From an uncultured Collinsella sp. (GTDB taxonomy: Bacteria; Actinomycetota; Coriobacteriia; Coriobacteriales; Coriobacteriaceae): DNA of 52,546 nt. Shown here piece after piece: positions 33,773-41,200 of this stretch. The position numbers and the translations under genes were made by a program. The number at the start of each line of letters is the position of its first letter. Within the stretch, counting starts at the first letter, position 1. The notes below the pieces were generated by a model. It did not search any database and was not told the DNA's origin. It saw only the letters and a program-made list of their open reading frames with translations. The stretch is from positions 1-52,546 of the forward strand of contig CABUPE010000016.1 in the NCBI GenBank assembly GCA_902493515.1, written 5' to 3'.

Positions 33773-34004
33773 GGAAACTTCCTATCATGAACTGCCCACA
33801 CAATGGGCGGTCTTTGCGCAACTGAGTTATTCTAGCGTGCCAAGCCGCCGGTGCCCAAAGCTCCACCGTATCTATGGCAATCGACGTAATCGTCCAGCAC
33901 GAAGGCCAGCACGAAGACGGCGCTCACCGTTGTATGACAATGGGCAATGAACCTACCATTGTTGTAGGATTCAACATGTAGCCCGCCCCGTCGAAAGGTG
34001 CACC

Positions 34005-34637
34005 GTGCCCCAGGCTCATCCGATCAACAACCCCATCATTGACGCCGCCAAGCGCGAACTTGCAGATCGTGCCCAGACGGCAGCTCCCCTACGCACCGCA
34101 AACGATGCTTACAACGGGCCTGCCCGTATCGTCTCAATCAACACGTCGGAGCACAAAGGCACGCGTAAGTCACCCGTCGCCGACGGGCACGACACCGTCA
34201 TCGAGCAGTTTGGCCTCGCCTCCGATGCGCACGCCGGGCATTGGCACCGCCAGGTTTCCTTTTTAGCTGCAGAGTCTATCCAGACGGCGCAGGCGCGCGG
34301 GCTCGATGTGCACGAGGGCGACTTTGGCGAGAACTTCACAACCCAGGGCATCAACCTGCTCTCGCTCCCCCTGGGAACGCAGCTCAAGATTGGCAACGAT
34401 GTCCTGGTCGAAATCAGTCAGATCGGCAAGGTCTGCCACACCCGCTGTGCCATCTACTATCTCGCCGGCGACTGTATCTTTCCCCATGAGGGCGTTTTTG
34501 GCGTGGTACTAAAGGGCGGAGAGGTCCATACCGGCGACGATATCCGGGTAGTCAAACTCGGCGACGGCACCTGTTCGTTCACCCCCGCCGAGGCCCTCGA
34601 AGAGATTGAGCAGGCTCGCCAGAAGGGCACGCTGTAG
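34005..34637 (+). CDS. MOSC domain protein
   Basis: A 210-aa protein with a MOSC domain (about 38-185), which in this superfamily binds sulfur or molybdenum-cofactor species. The conserved cysteine region is GKVCHTRC (Cys144, Cys148) and GDFGENFTTQGI is a typical family segment. The start is GTG at 34005 with AAAGG upstream. It is a stand-alone gene; no molybdenum cofactor genes are near. It may be a YiiM-like detoxifier or a sulfur carrier; not resolved. Confidence 0.87.
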   Translation: MPQAHPINNPIIDAAKRELADRAQTAAPLRTANDAYNGPARIVSINTSEHKGTRKSPVADGHDTVIEQFGLASDAHAGHWHRQVSFLAAESIQTAQARGLDVHEGDFGENFTTQGINLLSLPLGTQLKIGNDVLVEISQIGKVCHTRCAIYYLAGDCIFPHEGVFGVVLKGGEVHTGDDIRVVKLGDGTCSFTPAEALEEIEQARQKGTL

Positions 34638-34764
34638 TTATAAAACCCCACGTTGAGATAGCTTTTACAGCCCAAAACTCCTCTCAAACAGGGCTCTGTA
34701 ACGTTAAAGTTGAACTCTATGGTTTCTCAACAATTCATCATAACTGCAGGTCAAAGCCAAAGCC

Positions 34765-34808
34765 TCAAGTTCAACTTGACCCTTTGGAACCTTTAAGGTT
34801 CAAGTTGA
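34765..34808 (+). promoter_or_regulatory. Clustered palindromes upstream of the secreted lysozyme-like gene
   Basis: TCAAGTTCAACTTGA (34765-34779) and GAACCTTTAAGGTTC (34787-34801) are near-perfect palindromes 22 bp apart, and TTCAAGTTGA follows at 34799-34808. They sit 60-100 bp before the start of the secreted protein gene, where an operator would be expected. No promoter hexamers could be fixed. The rest of 34638-34871 shows only AT-rich sequence. Confidence 0.35.
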
Positions 34809-34871
34809 GGTCGAAAGCAGTAGTAGAATACCGTTCGAACCATAACCTACGATTGATTGCAGAGGGACTGG

Positions 34872-36005
34872 ATGCAGCATTCGAATCATCGCACCGCAGC
34901 GCTCATTGCGTCGAAGCCGGCTCGTATCATCACGAGCGCCGCGCTCGCCGTTGCGCTGACGGCCACGCCGATGCTCTCCCCCGTTGCGGCGTATGCCGCC
35001 TCGCAGGCAACGCAGGACCAGCTTTCCGCAGCCCAGCAGAAGATCGAAGCCGCCACGAGCGCCTACAACGACGCCCGCACCAAACTCGATGACCTGCAAA
35101 AGCAGATTGACTCCAATGAGGCAAGCATCGAGGAAATCGAGGCCAAGCTTCCCGAGCAGCAGGCCAAGGCAAGCTCCGCCATGCGCGATCTGTACAAGTA
35201 TCAGAAGGGCACCAATCCCATCGTGAGCTTCCTGGTCAACGCGCAGAGCCTGGGTGAGTTCATCACGACCTGCAAATACACCAACCAGATCACGAGCTCG
35301 AGCGTCGACGAGATCGAAGAGCTCAATAACATGCAAACCGAACTCGAGCAGAACAAGGCTGAGCTCCAGCAGGCCAAGTCTCAACTTGAGGCAGAGCAGA
35401 AAAACGCCGAGGACGCGCTGGCGCAGGCCCAGCAGCTCCGCAGCGAGGCGCAGGCAAAAGCCGAGCAGGAAAATGCCGCCGAGCTTGCCAAGCTTGAGGC
35501 CGATAAGGCCGCTGCCGCCGAGAAGCTCTCGGGCGAGGGCGTAAGCGGCAGCAATTCCAGCAGCCAGGCCACCAACACCAACACCACCATCGACACCACG
35601 GTGAACAGCTCCAATACTGGTAACTCCGATTACGATTCGTTCATTAATGAGTGGACAGGCCGCATCGACAATTATCTCGCCGGCTCCCCCATGGCAGGCC
35701 AGGGCTATAACTTTGCCGTCGCCGCTTGGAATACCGGTGTCGACCCCCGTTGGTCCCCCGCCATCGCCTGCATCGAGAGCACCAAGGGTGCTTATTGCGC
35801 CAATTCTTACAACGCCTGGGGCTGGAGTGCACGTGGCGGCGGTTGGCGCAGCTTTGGCAGCTGGAGCGAGGGCATCTCCGCTCACGTTGCCTATCTGGGC
35901 GCCAACTACGGCTCCACCCTTACCCCGGCAGCGGCCAAAAAGTACTGCCCGCCCACGTGGCAGGACTGGTACAACAAAGTCGCCGCTCAGATGAACCGCA
36001 TCTAA
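34872..36005 (+). CDS. Secreted coiled-coil protein with lysozyme-like C-terminal domain
   Basis: A 377-aa exported protein. A signal peptide (about 1-42, ending AAYAA) is followed by a long coiled coil (about 45-220, rich in Gln, Glu, Ala and Lys, PcsB/EnvC-like), a Ser/Thr/Asn linker, and a C-terminal domain with IACIESTKGAYCANSYNAWGW and WSEGISAHVAYL, resembling lysozyme or glucosaminidase folds; the Glu of IEST is the candidate catalytic acid. It probably cuts or binds peptidoglycan at the cell surface. ATG 34872 is chosen for AGAGGG upstream, over TTG 34857. Confidence 0.82.
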   Translation: MQHSNHRTAALIASKPARIITSAALAVALTATPMLSPVAAYAASQATQDQLSAAQQKIEAATSAYNDARTKLDDLQKQIDSNEASIEEIEAKLPEQQAKASSAMRDLYKYQKGTNPIVSFLVNAQSLGEFITTCKYTNQITSSSVDEIEELNNMQTELEQNKAELQQAKSQLEAEQKNAEDALAQAQQLRSEAQAKAEQENAAELAKLEADKAAAAEKLSGEGVSGSNSSSQATNTNTTIDTTVNSSNTGNSDYDSFINEWTGRIDNYLAGSPMAGQGYNFAVAAWNTGVDPRWSPAIACIESTKGAYCANSYNAWGWSARGGGWRSFGSWSEGISAHVAYLGANYGSTLTPAAAKKYCPPTWQDWYNKVAAQMNRI

Positions 36006-36015
36006 GTGCAACTGC

Positions 36016-36042
36016 AAAGGGCCCCAATGGGGCCCTTTTCTT
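36016..36042 (+). terminator. Terminator between convergent genes
   Basis: AAAGGGCCCC-AAT-GGGGCCCTTT followed by TCTTTT, 10 bp past the stop of the secreted protein gene. It also abuts the stop of the minus-strand kinase and may serve both. Confidence 0.88.
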
Positions 36043-37422
36043 TTAGGTAGCGGAGGTATCGACGACGCCGGTCGCATTGACAACCGCGACTATGACGATC
36101 ATGCATAGGAGCAGCACACCCAATACCTTGAGCCAGAGTTTCGCGAGTTTCTTGCCGCGATAGCTGTCGAGCAGTGCGAATCGCCGACGAAGACGGCGCT
36201 TATCGAGCAGCGCAAAATGCATAAGCACCATAAGGCCATCGACAAAGAAAAAATACTCGATTATGAGAAGCCACGTCGGGTAGCCTTGATTTGCTCCCGT
36301 GGGGTGAAAGACGGCAAAGTGACTTCCGGCAAAGAACACAAGCAGCGAGAAGCAGACGAGCGTATTCCAAATACGCCCCAGAGACTCCGGAACGCGAGAG
36401 AGCAGACCGCATGCAGCGGAGGCGGCAGGCCTAGGAAGCCCTGTGGGGTTCTGGAGCCCTTGGGGCGTCAACACCGTCTCCGAGGCCGGAGTACGGACAG
36501 GCGCAGGCGCAGGAGGCCGCACGGGGCGACTTAGATCGTATGCCGCGCGCGTCGCCCGTCCCAACGCTTCCGCGCTCGCAAAACGCTTGGCCGGGTCGAG
36601 CGCCATCGACATGCAGACGGCATCGGCAAGTGGAGTAGGAATGCCGCGCGCCTCGCATTGCTCGCGCATGTCGAGCCCTGGTTTAGGGTCGACTCCCGTC
36701 AAGCAGAAGAACAACAGGGCGCCAAGTGCGTAGACGTCGCTTCGTACGCTCGTCTGCCCAAACCCATACTGCTCGGGCGGCGCATAGGGCCGTGTCCCAA
36801 ACTTGACGGTATCGGCATCGGCGCCATCGCGCCATACGCGCGCGATCCCCAGGTCGATAATCACCAGCGATGAAAACGTCAGGCCGTCATCAGGCGTATA
36901 GTTGGCACCTGTCGCGATGATATTCGACGGCTTGAGGTCGCGATGGATCACTGGCGCCGAAGCCTCCCCCGCCATTGCAAAACCGGCATGGAGCTCGCCC
37001 ACGGCGTCGCAAAGGACAGGATACAATTCACGTGCATAATCGGGGGTGGCTCCCAGACGGTCCACCAGCGCCCCGAGCGTCTCCCCTTCGATGTATTCCA
37101 TAACCACGTTGAGCTCGTCGCCCACACGACGACAATCGACGATTCTGGGCAGGTGCTCAAAACGCCTGCCTGCCCGCTGAGCGGCAAACAGGCGCTCGTA
37201 TGCCCCGCCGATTTGAGCCGAAGCATCGATACGTTTACGGACAAAGGGGCCGAGCGAACCACCGCCGGTTCCTTCAAAGTACACGAGCTCGGTTGTTTCA
37301 ACGGACGAGCGCTTAAGTACACGCTCCACGCGATAGCTGTCGTCGCGATCGAGCGACGCCAGGTGCTCGGCAAGCGCTGCGGTCAGCTCGTCATCGGAAT
37401 ATGTTGGGGTCTGAGTATCCAT
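36043..37422 (-). CDS. Membrane-bound Hanks-type Ser/Thr protein kinase
   Basis: A 459-aa kinase: candidate ATP-binding Lys63 (FVRKRID), catalytic loop HRDLKPSN (160-167), DLG in place of DFG (190-192) and the activation segment GTRPYAPPEQYG. A Pro-rich linker (about 305-330) leads to two or three TM segments (about 350-395, and one near 430-455), so the kinase domain is cytoplasmic and N-terminal. No extracellular PASTA domains are seen, unlike PknB. ATG 37422 is used because GGAGG lies 3-7 nt before it. The HTH-like gene just upstream on the same strand is a likely partner. Confidence 0.92.
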   Translation of the reverse strand: MDTQTPTYSDDELTAALAEHLASLDRDDSYRVERVLKRSSVETTELVYFEGTGGGSLGPFVRKRIDASAQIGGAYERLFAAQRAGRRFEHLPRIVDCRRVGDELNVVMEYIEGETLGALVDRLGATPDYARELYPVLCDAVGELHAGFAMAGEASAPVIHRDLKPSNIIATGANYTPDDGLTFSSLVIIDLGIARVWRDGADADTVKFGTRPYAPPEQYGFGQTSVRSDVYALGALLFFCLTGVDPKPGLDMREQCEARGIPTPLADAVCMSMALDPAKRFASAEALGRATRAAYDLSRPVRPPAPAPVRTPASETVLTPQGLQNPTGLPRPAASAACGLLSRVPESLGRIWNTLVCFSLLVFFAGSHFAVFHPTGANQGYPTWLLIIEYFFFVDGLMVLMHFALLDKRRLRRRFALLDSYRGKKLAKLWLKVLGVLLLCMIVIVAVVNATGVVDTSAT

Positions 37423-37520
37423 AGCCTCCATCATAGCGCAGGGCGCAGACACCCCATGGCATCCGCGCCCCGTTCGTTTGCATCGTTGTTCGGCAGCTCC
37501 GCCGGCTCAGATATCAGCCG

Positions 37521-37943
37521 CTAACTCACCGTCTCCTCGCCAAAGCGATACAGCTCCTCGTTGACCTTTTGGAGGCTGCACCCACGATCGATGCAAAAGA
37601 TGATAATCGCATCGCGGCGGTCCTTGCAGTTAAGGACGCTTACCCCGGCAGCCGTCAGCGCACGGTTAGTCTCTTTGAGCGTCAGCGCCATCGCAAAGGC
37701 AATCTGCAGCACCTTATTGCGGCTCGGATGCCGCGCACCGGTAAAAATCTGATAGCCAAAGGTCTCATTGAGATCGGCCATACGAACTACGCGCGAGCAC
37801 TCAAAGCCCTTTTCCTGCAGTAGCTGCTTCAGGTAGTTCGAAAGCGACGGGGCGGCAAAGTCGTGTTCTTTGATATAGTCATCGATGTTTGGCGCGTCGA
37901 GAAGCTCATTGAGTAACTCGTCAGTCAGCTTTTTATCGGGCAT
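37521..37943 (-). CDS. HTH-like regulatory protein paired with the kinase
   Basis: A 140-aa protein with a helical, Cro/CI-like pattern around 30-100 (SNYLKQLLQEKG...MADLNETFGYQIFTGARHPSRNKVLQIAFAM), suggesting DNA binding, and a C-terminal segment with three cysteines. GGGGGAGG lies 10 nt before the ATG. The Ser/Thr kinase follows 98 bp downstream on the same strand. The pairing suggests the kinase and this protein act in one signalling path, perhaps with this protein as a substrate. I do not recognise an experimentally known relative. Confidence 0.7.
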   Translation of the reverse strand: MPDKKLTDELLNELLDAPNIDDYIKEHDFAAPSLSNYLKQLLQEKGFECSRVVRMADLNETFGYQIFTGARHPSRNKVLQIAFAMALTLKETNRALTAAGVSVLNCKDRRDAIIIFCIDRGCSLQKVNEELYRFGEETVS

Positions 37944-37975
37944 ACGACTTCACCTCCCCCAGTGCATACAACATG

Positions 37976-38419
37976 CTAGAAACCGCTTACGTCCGAACGC
38001 TCCCAACTGGCGACCTGATCGGGAGACACCGTGCCCAGCGCCTCGAACTTCCAGGAGCCGCCCGCCTTCAGATGATTGGTGTTTGCAAGAGCCGTTCCAA
38101 CCTGGTTGCCATCAGCATCATACAGAACATACTCAATCTGAATGTAGCTCTTTTCCTTGTCCGTGTTATTGGTCAGCGTCCCCGTGATCTTATAGGCAAA
38201 CTGATTGGAAGTGTCTTCAGCCTCGTCAGCAATGGTATACGGTTCTTGCGGTTCTTTTTGCTCCTCAGCCTGCTGTGTCGTCTCGGCAGGTTTTGCCGAA
38301 TCGCTCGCAGGCGAATCGGTTGAGTTGCCGCCCATAGAGCCCACGGCACCGACAATAACCAGCACCACGATGACGCCTAGGACAATCTTACCGATCGGCT
38401 TCTTTCCCTCTTTTGCCAT
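37976..38419 (-). CDS. Membrane-anchored FxLYD-like domain protein
   Basis: A 147-aa protein: short basic N-terminus, one TM segment (about 11-28, IVLGVIVVLVIVGAVG), an acidic Ser/Glu/Gln-rich linker (30-60) and an outer beta domain whose YIQIEYVLYDADGNQVG and LKAGGSWKFEA fit the FxLYD domain seen in Gram-positive surface proteins. Function unknown; it may bind ligands or be structural in the envelope. Its ribosome-binding site is buried in a 14-bp hairpin (38425-38478). Confidence 0.75.
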   Translation of the reverse strand: MAKEGKKPIGKIVLGVIVVLVIVGAVGSMGGNSTDSPASDSAKPAETTQQAEEQKEPQEPYTIADEAEDTSNQFAYKITGTLTNNTDKEKSYIQIEYVLYDADGNQVGTALANTNHLKAGGSWKFEALGTVSPDQVASWERSDVSGF

Positions 38420-38424
38420 TATTC

Positions 38425-38478
38425 ATCCTTCCTACGATCCGGCTACCGTGCCGGCACACAGCACATCGTAGGAAGGAT
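38425..38478 (-). promoter_or_regulatory. Leader hairpin that hides the ribosome-binding site
   Basis: On the minus strand the 5' arm ATCCTTCCTACGAT (38478-38465) is perfectly complementary to ATCGTAGGAAGGAT (38438-38425), which contains the ribosome-binding site AGGAAGG 5-6 nt before the ATG of the FxLYD-like gene. A second small stem CCGGC/GCCGG lies in the loop. When folded, it should block translation: a candidate thermosensor or ligand/protein-responsive switch. Confidence 0.6.
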
Positions 38479-38583
38479 TAAACTTGAATTCATTAGCTGA
38501 GAGCTAAGGTTGCGGTAAACGGCCAATGCAGTTATCCAAACGCCGAGCAAACGCACTTTGCGCGACCGTCTGCCGGCAGCGCA

Positions 38584-38907
38584 TCAACCCACCGTGACGG
38601 ATTCCCCGGTAAAGGCACTGACCATCAACAGGACAAAGAACACCAGGTAGCTGACACTCAGCGGGTACGCAATGACCAGGAATACAACCCAGCCGACATT
38701 GGTTTTACCGTCGGCACGGCGTCGCTCGCGATTGCGGCAGAGCCAAATCGTCACGCCGATGGCAGTGATACACAGTACGAGTGCCGCCGCAGCCAGCCCA
38801 GCAAGCGCAAACATCACGCCAATGCTCACAGCAATAACCGGAAGCAACAACAAGCCGCATCCACACCCACCGGGACTATAAACGGCAGACTGTCGGCGTC
38901 GTTCCAT
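38584..38907 (-). CDS. Small membrane protein
   Basis: A 107-aa protein: basic N-terminus, a Gly/Cys patch (SPGGCGCG), then three hydrophobic segments (about 17-35, 36-55 and 75-100) separated by a basic loop (RNRERRRADGK). Function unknown. ATG 38907 is preferred to the longer frame from 38937 because GGAG lies 6 nt before it and the longer form would overlap the higA stop. It lies downstream of higA on the same strand. Confidence 0.65.
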   Translation of the reverse strand: MERRRQSAVYSPGGCGCGLLLLPVIAVSIGVMFALAGLAAAALVLCITAIGVTIWLCRNRERRRADGKTNVGWVVFLVIAYPLSVSYLVFFVLLMVSAFTGESVTVG

Positions 38908-38936
38908 CGTCACTCCAACCTCAATATCTTTGAGCA

Positions 38937-39278
38937 CTACAACGCAGCGGCCTGCTGGACAGGAACGATCTTATTCAGCTCCGGTTCGATCCGCCTTTTC
39001 TCGGCCTCAAGGTCAAACGCCACCTGAGCGCGCAGCCAATAACCATCCGTCAGGCCAAAATAACGGCAAAGACGGAGGTCGGTGTCGGCCGTCACGCGAC
39101 GTTTTCCCAAGACAATCTGCCCGATACGCTGAGCCGGAATCCCAGTCTCTTTCGCAAGGCGATATTGAGAAATGCCCATGGGAACAAGAAACTCCTCTTT
39201 GAGAAGCTCACCAGGAGTCACCGGCGACAGCAAATCGGCCGAAGTCTCATCACTTGTGATAATCGACGATTTCGACAT
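38937..39278 (-). CDS. higA: HigA family antitoxin
   Basis: A 113-aa Cro/CI-type antitoxin of the HigA/VapI group. The HTH is visible as LLKEEFLVPMGISQYRLAKETGI...RIGQIVLGKRRVTADTDLRLCRYFG, typical of HigA. It should bind HigB and repress the operon. The start at 39278 has AGGAGA 9 nt before it and overlaps the 3' end of higB by 29 bp, toxin first, as usual in higBA. Confidence 0.9.
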   Translation of the reverse strand: MSKSSIITSDETSADLLSPVTPGELLKEEFLVPMGISQYRLAKETGIPAQRIGQIVLGKRRVTADTDLRLCRYFGLTDGYWLRAQVAFDLEAEKRRIEPELNKIVPVQQAAAL

Positions 39279-39531
39279 TCCAAGCCATCTCCTGTCTCCA
39301 CTCAAAACAGACCCGATAGCGCTCGTTAACACGGATGCTATATTGACCGGCACGATCGCCCTTCAAAGCTTCCAGGCGGTTGCCCGGTGGAACGCGAAGA
39401 TCATCAAGCGAAGCACAGACCTGCAGTTGGCGAATCTTCCTCAACGCAACACGCTCAAAGGGCACGAACCTCCTGACCCGCACACCCATGGCAAAGCGTT
39501 CGGTATCCTCATCTTTATATGATGCAATCAT
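39250..39531 (-). CDS. higB: HigB family toxin
   Basis: A 93-aa RelE-superfamily mRNA interferase. The family pattern is clear: LRKIRQLQVCASLDDLRVPPGNRLEAL, then the GQYSIRVNERYRVCFEW core and VEIVDYH at the end. It cleaves mRNA on the ribosome when free of HigA. Its last 29 bp overlap the antitoxin start. A palindrome over the leader (39543-39555) is the likely HigA operator. Confidence 0.92.
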   Translation of the reverse strand: MIASYKDEDTERFAMGVRVRRFVPFERVALRKIRQLQVCASLDDLRVPPGNRLEALKGDRAGQYSIRVNERYRVCFEWRQEMAWNVEIVDYHK

Positions 39532-39542
39532 AGTATCGCCTT

Positions 39543-39588
39543 ACGTTAATAACGTCAAACGTTTCTATAGACTTACATCTCTATTATA
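39543..39588 (-). promoter_or_regulatory. higBA promoter and operator
   Basis: ACGTTAATAACGT (39543-39555) is a perfect odd palindrome immediately before higB, overlapping its leader. A consensus -10 TATAAT (minus strand, 39583-39588) lies about 30 bp further upstream. This fits autorepression by HigA. Confidence 0.55.
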
Positions 39589-39632
39589 CCGTACACATGT
39601 TCGTATTTTCTAGAACAGGTATTCTTCGCCAC

Positions 39633-40820
39633 TTAAGCAAGCAAAAGCAGTCGTTTGTAGACATCGAGGCCTTTGAGCAGAATTTCCTCGTCAAAGAGCA
39701 TGGTATCAGTGTGAAGGGCGCTCGTGGCATAGGCGGGACAGCCATCCGAATCGCTCGGGTTTTCTTGTCCCTCTGGCACGCCCGTGCCCAGCAAGAAGAA
39801 CACGCCCGGCAGATGGCGCTGATAGAAGGCAAAGTCCTCGGCAATTAGCAGCGGCTCGTCCACGAGCTGCAATTCGGGCAGAGCGGGCGCGATTCGGGCA
39901 AACAACTCAGGGTCGTTATCGACCGGTGGATAGCCCTCGGCAAAATCGAGATCGTACGTACAGCCCGTTGCGGCGCAGGCCTCGTCCAACACGCGCCGCA
40001 CGCCCTCACGCGCACGGTCGAACATACCGTCCGTAAACACGCGCAGGCTGCCAGCCACATGTGCCTCCCCCGCCACCGCATTGCAGACGGTGCCGGCCTG
40101 CAGCAGGCCAAACTTACCAATGCAAGGCTCGTCGGCACCCAACTCGTCCATGAGCTCGCGCTCGGAAACCAAGAACTTGGCAGCCGCCAATGCCGCATCG
40201 TGCGATTCGCCAACGGGAACGCCGTAGGTCTTGGCGATATGGATGCTCGTCCCATGAATGTGCACATGTGTCTCGCTCGAACGCGCCAGCAGCGGACCGG
40301 AACAACTCGCCAGCGTACCGGCAGGAAGATCGGGCCACACATGGAAGCCAAAGATGCGGTCAACCCCATAGCGCTCGAACACGCCGCTCTCGCACACCGT
40401 CTTGGCGCCACCGGTCGTTTCCTCGGCCGGCTGAAACACAAAGAGCACGTTGCGCTTAATGACGCCCGGCTGCTCACGAATCGTGCGGTCGACATGTGTC
40501 GCGGCGGCAAGCGCCATGGCCATGTGTCCATCGTGTCCGCAAGCGTGCATCTTACCGGGATGCGTCGAGGAAAAGGCAGCGCCCGTCGCCTCCGCGATAG
40601 GCAGCGCGTCCATGTCGGCGCGAATCGCCGTAGCATGCGCGGCGCCCGTGCCGGCATCGAAGAAAGCGCAGACGCAGCTGGGGCACGGATGGGTCACCTC
40701 GCAGGCGAGCGGCGCCAACACGCCCTCGATATAGGCGATAGTCTGTGGAAGATCGAAGTCGAGCTCCGGGATCCTGTGCAAGTCGCGCCGATAGCGACGG
40801 AGTTCTTGGAGCTCGGTCAT
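39633..40820 (-). CDS. M20 family amidohydrolase, possible N-acetyldiaminopimelate deacetylase
   Basis: A 395-aa M20D metallopeptidase/deacylase: HRIPEL near 15-20, metal-binding HACGHDGH (92-99) and the catalytic Glu pair in FQPAEETTGGAK (133-134). It sits divergent to the lysine operon, which uses the acetylase branch (DapH); that pathway needs an N-acetyl-DAP deacetylase from this family, so this is the best local candidate. Hippurate- or indole-acetyl-amino-acid hydrolase activity remains possible. ATG 40820 has AAAGGA 6-7 nt upstream. Confidence 0.85.
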   Translation of the reverse strand: MTELQELRRYRRDLHRIPELDFDLPQTIAYIEGVLAPLACEVTHPCPSCVCAFFDAGTGAAHATAIRADMDALPIAEATGAAFSSTHPGKMHACGHDGHMAMALAAATHVDRTIREQPGVIKRNVLFVFQPAEETTGGAKTVCESGVFERYGVDRIFGFHVWPDLPAGTLASCSGPLLARSSETHVHIHGTSIHIAKTYGVPVGESHDAALAAAKFLVSERELMDELGADEPCIGKFGLLQAGTVCNAVAGEAHVAGSLRVFTDGMFDRAREGVRRVLDEACAATGCTYDLDFAEGYPPVDNDPELFARIAPALPELQLVDEPLLIAEDFAFYQRHLPGVFFLLGTGVPEGQENPSDSDGCPAYATSALHTDTMLFDEEILLKGLDVYKRLLLLA

Positions 40821-40966
40821 AAAGGTTCCTTTCATAGGTGCGCGCCAGTTGCCATCTTATTGTGCCGCAAGATTGCCGCACCCTTATTTCCAGCATATCC
40901 CTGCATTTTTTAAACGTTATATACGAATACTCTTGTTTGGTAAAGTGCAACGTGGTAGGGTCGTTA

Positions 40967-41190
40967 CCACTTGATAGAGGCGCGGGCACGAAGAGCCGCG
41001 GGCGAGTCGGCAGACTTTGACCCTGCGGGGAGGCGAAACCCGCCGAACTGGGTTTTTCGGGCACGAACAGCCTGGTGGGCCTGCGGGAAACACCCGCAGG
41101 ACTGTCTGCAGCAATGCGGGAGCGCTATCCGGACATGGGGTCCACGCTATGCGGATTCGATGCGCCGATGGCGCCGTCTGGATAGCGAGG
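40967..41190 (+). promoter_or_regulatory. Lysine riboswitch (L box) with downstream expression platform
   Basis: Conserved L-box pieces are visible: GATAGAGGCGCG (40973-40984), GGGGAGGCGAAACCCGCCGAA and the closing TGCGGGAAACACCCGCAGGACTG-type hairpin near 41090-41105. No terminator with a T tract follows. Instead CGCTATCCGGAC (41123-41134) can pair over 12 bp with 41176-41187, immediately next to the GAGG at 41187-41190 that serves the ATG at 41201, so control may be on translation. It senses lysine and would shut the lysA-dapA-dapB-dapH operon. Confidence 0.85.
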
Positions 41191-41200
41191 TTTACGGGAC

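Noticed and set aside
32198..33790. 530-codon plus-strand frame antisense to the ATP-grasp and racemase genes
   Set aside because: Spans two real minus-strand genes and their junction, has His/Val/Leu-rich shadow composition and no recognisable domain.
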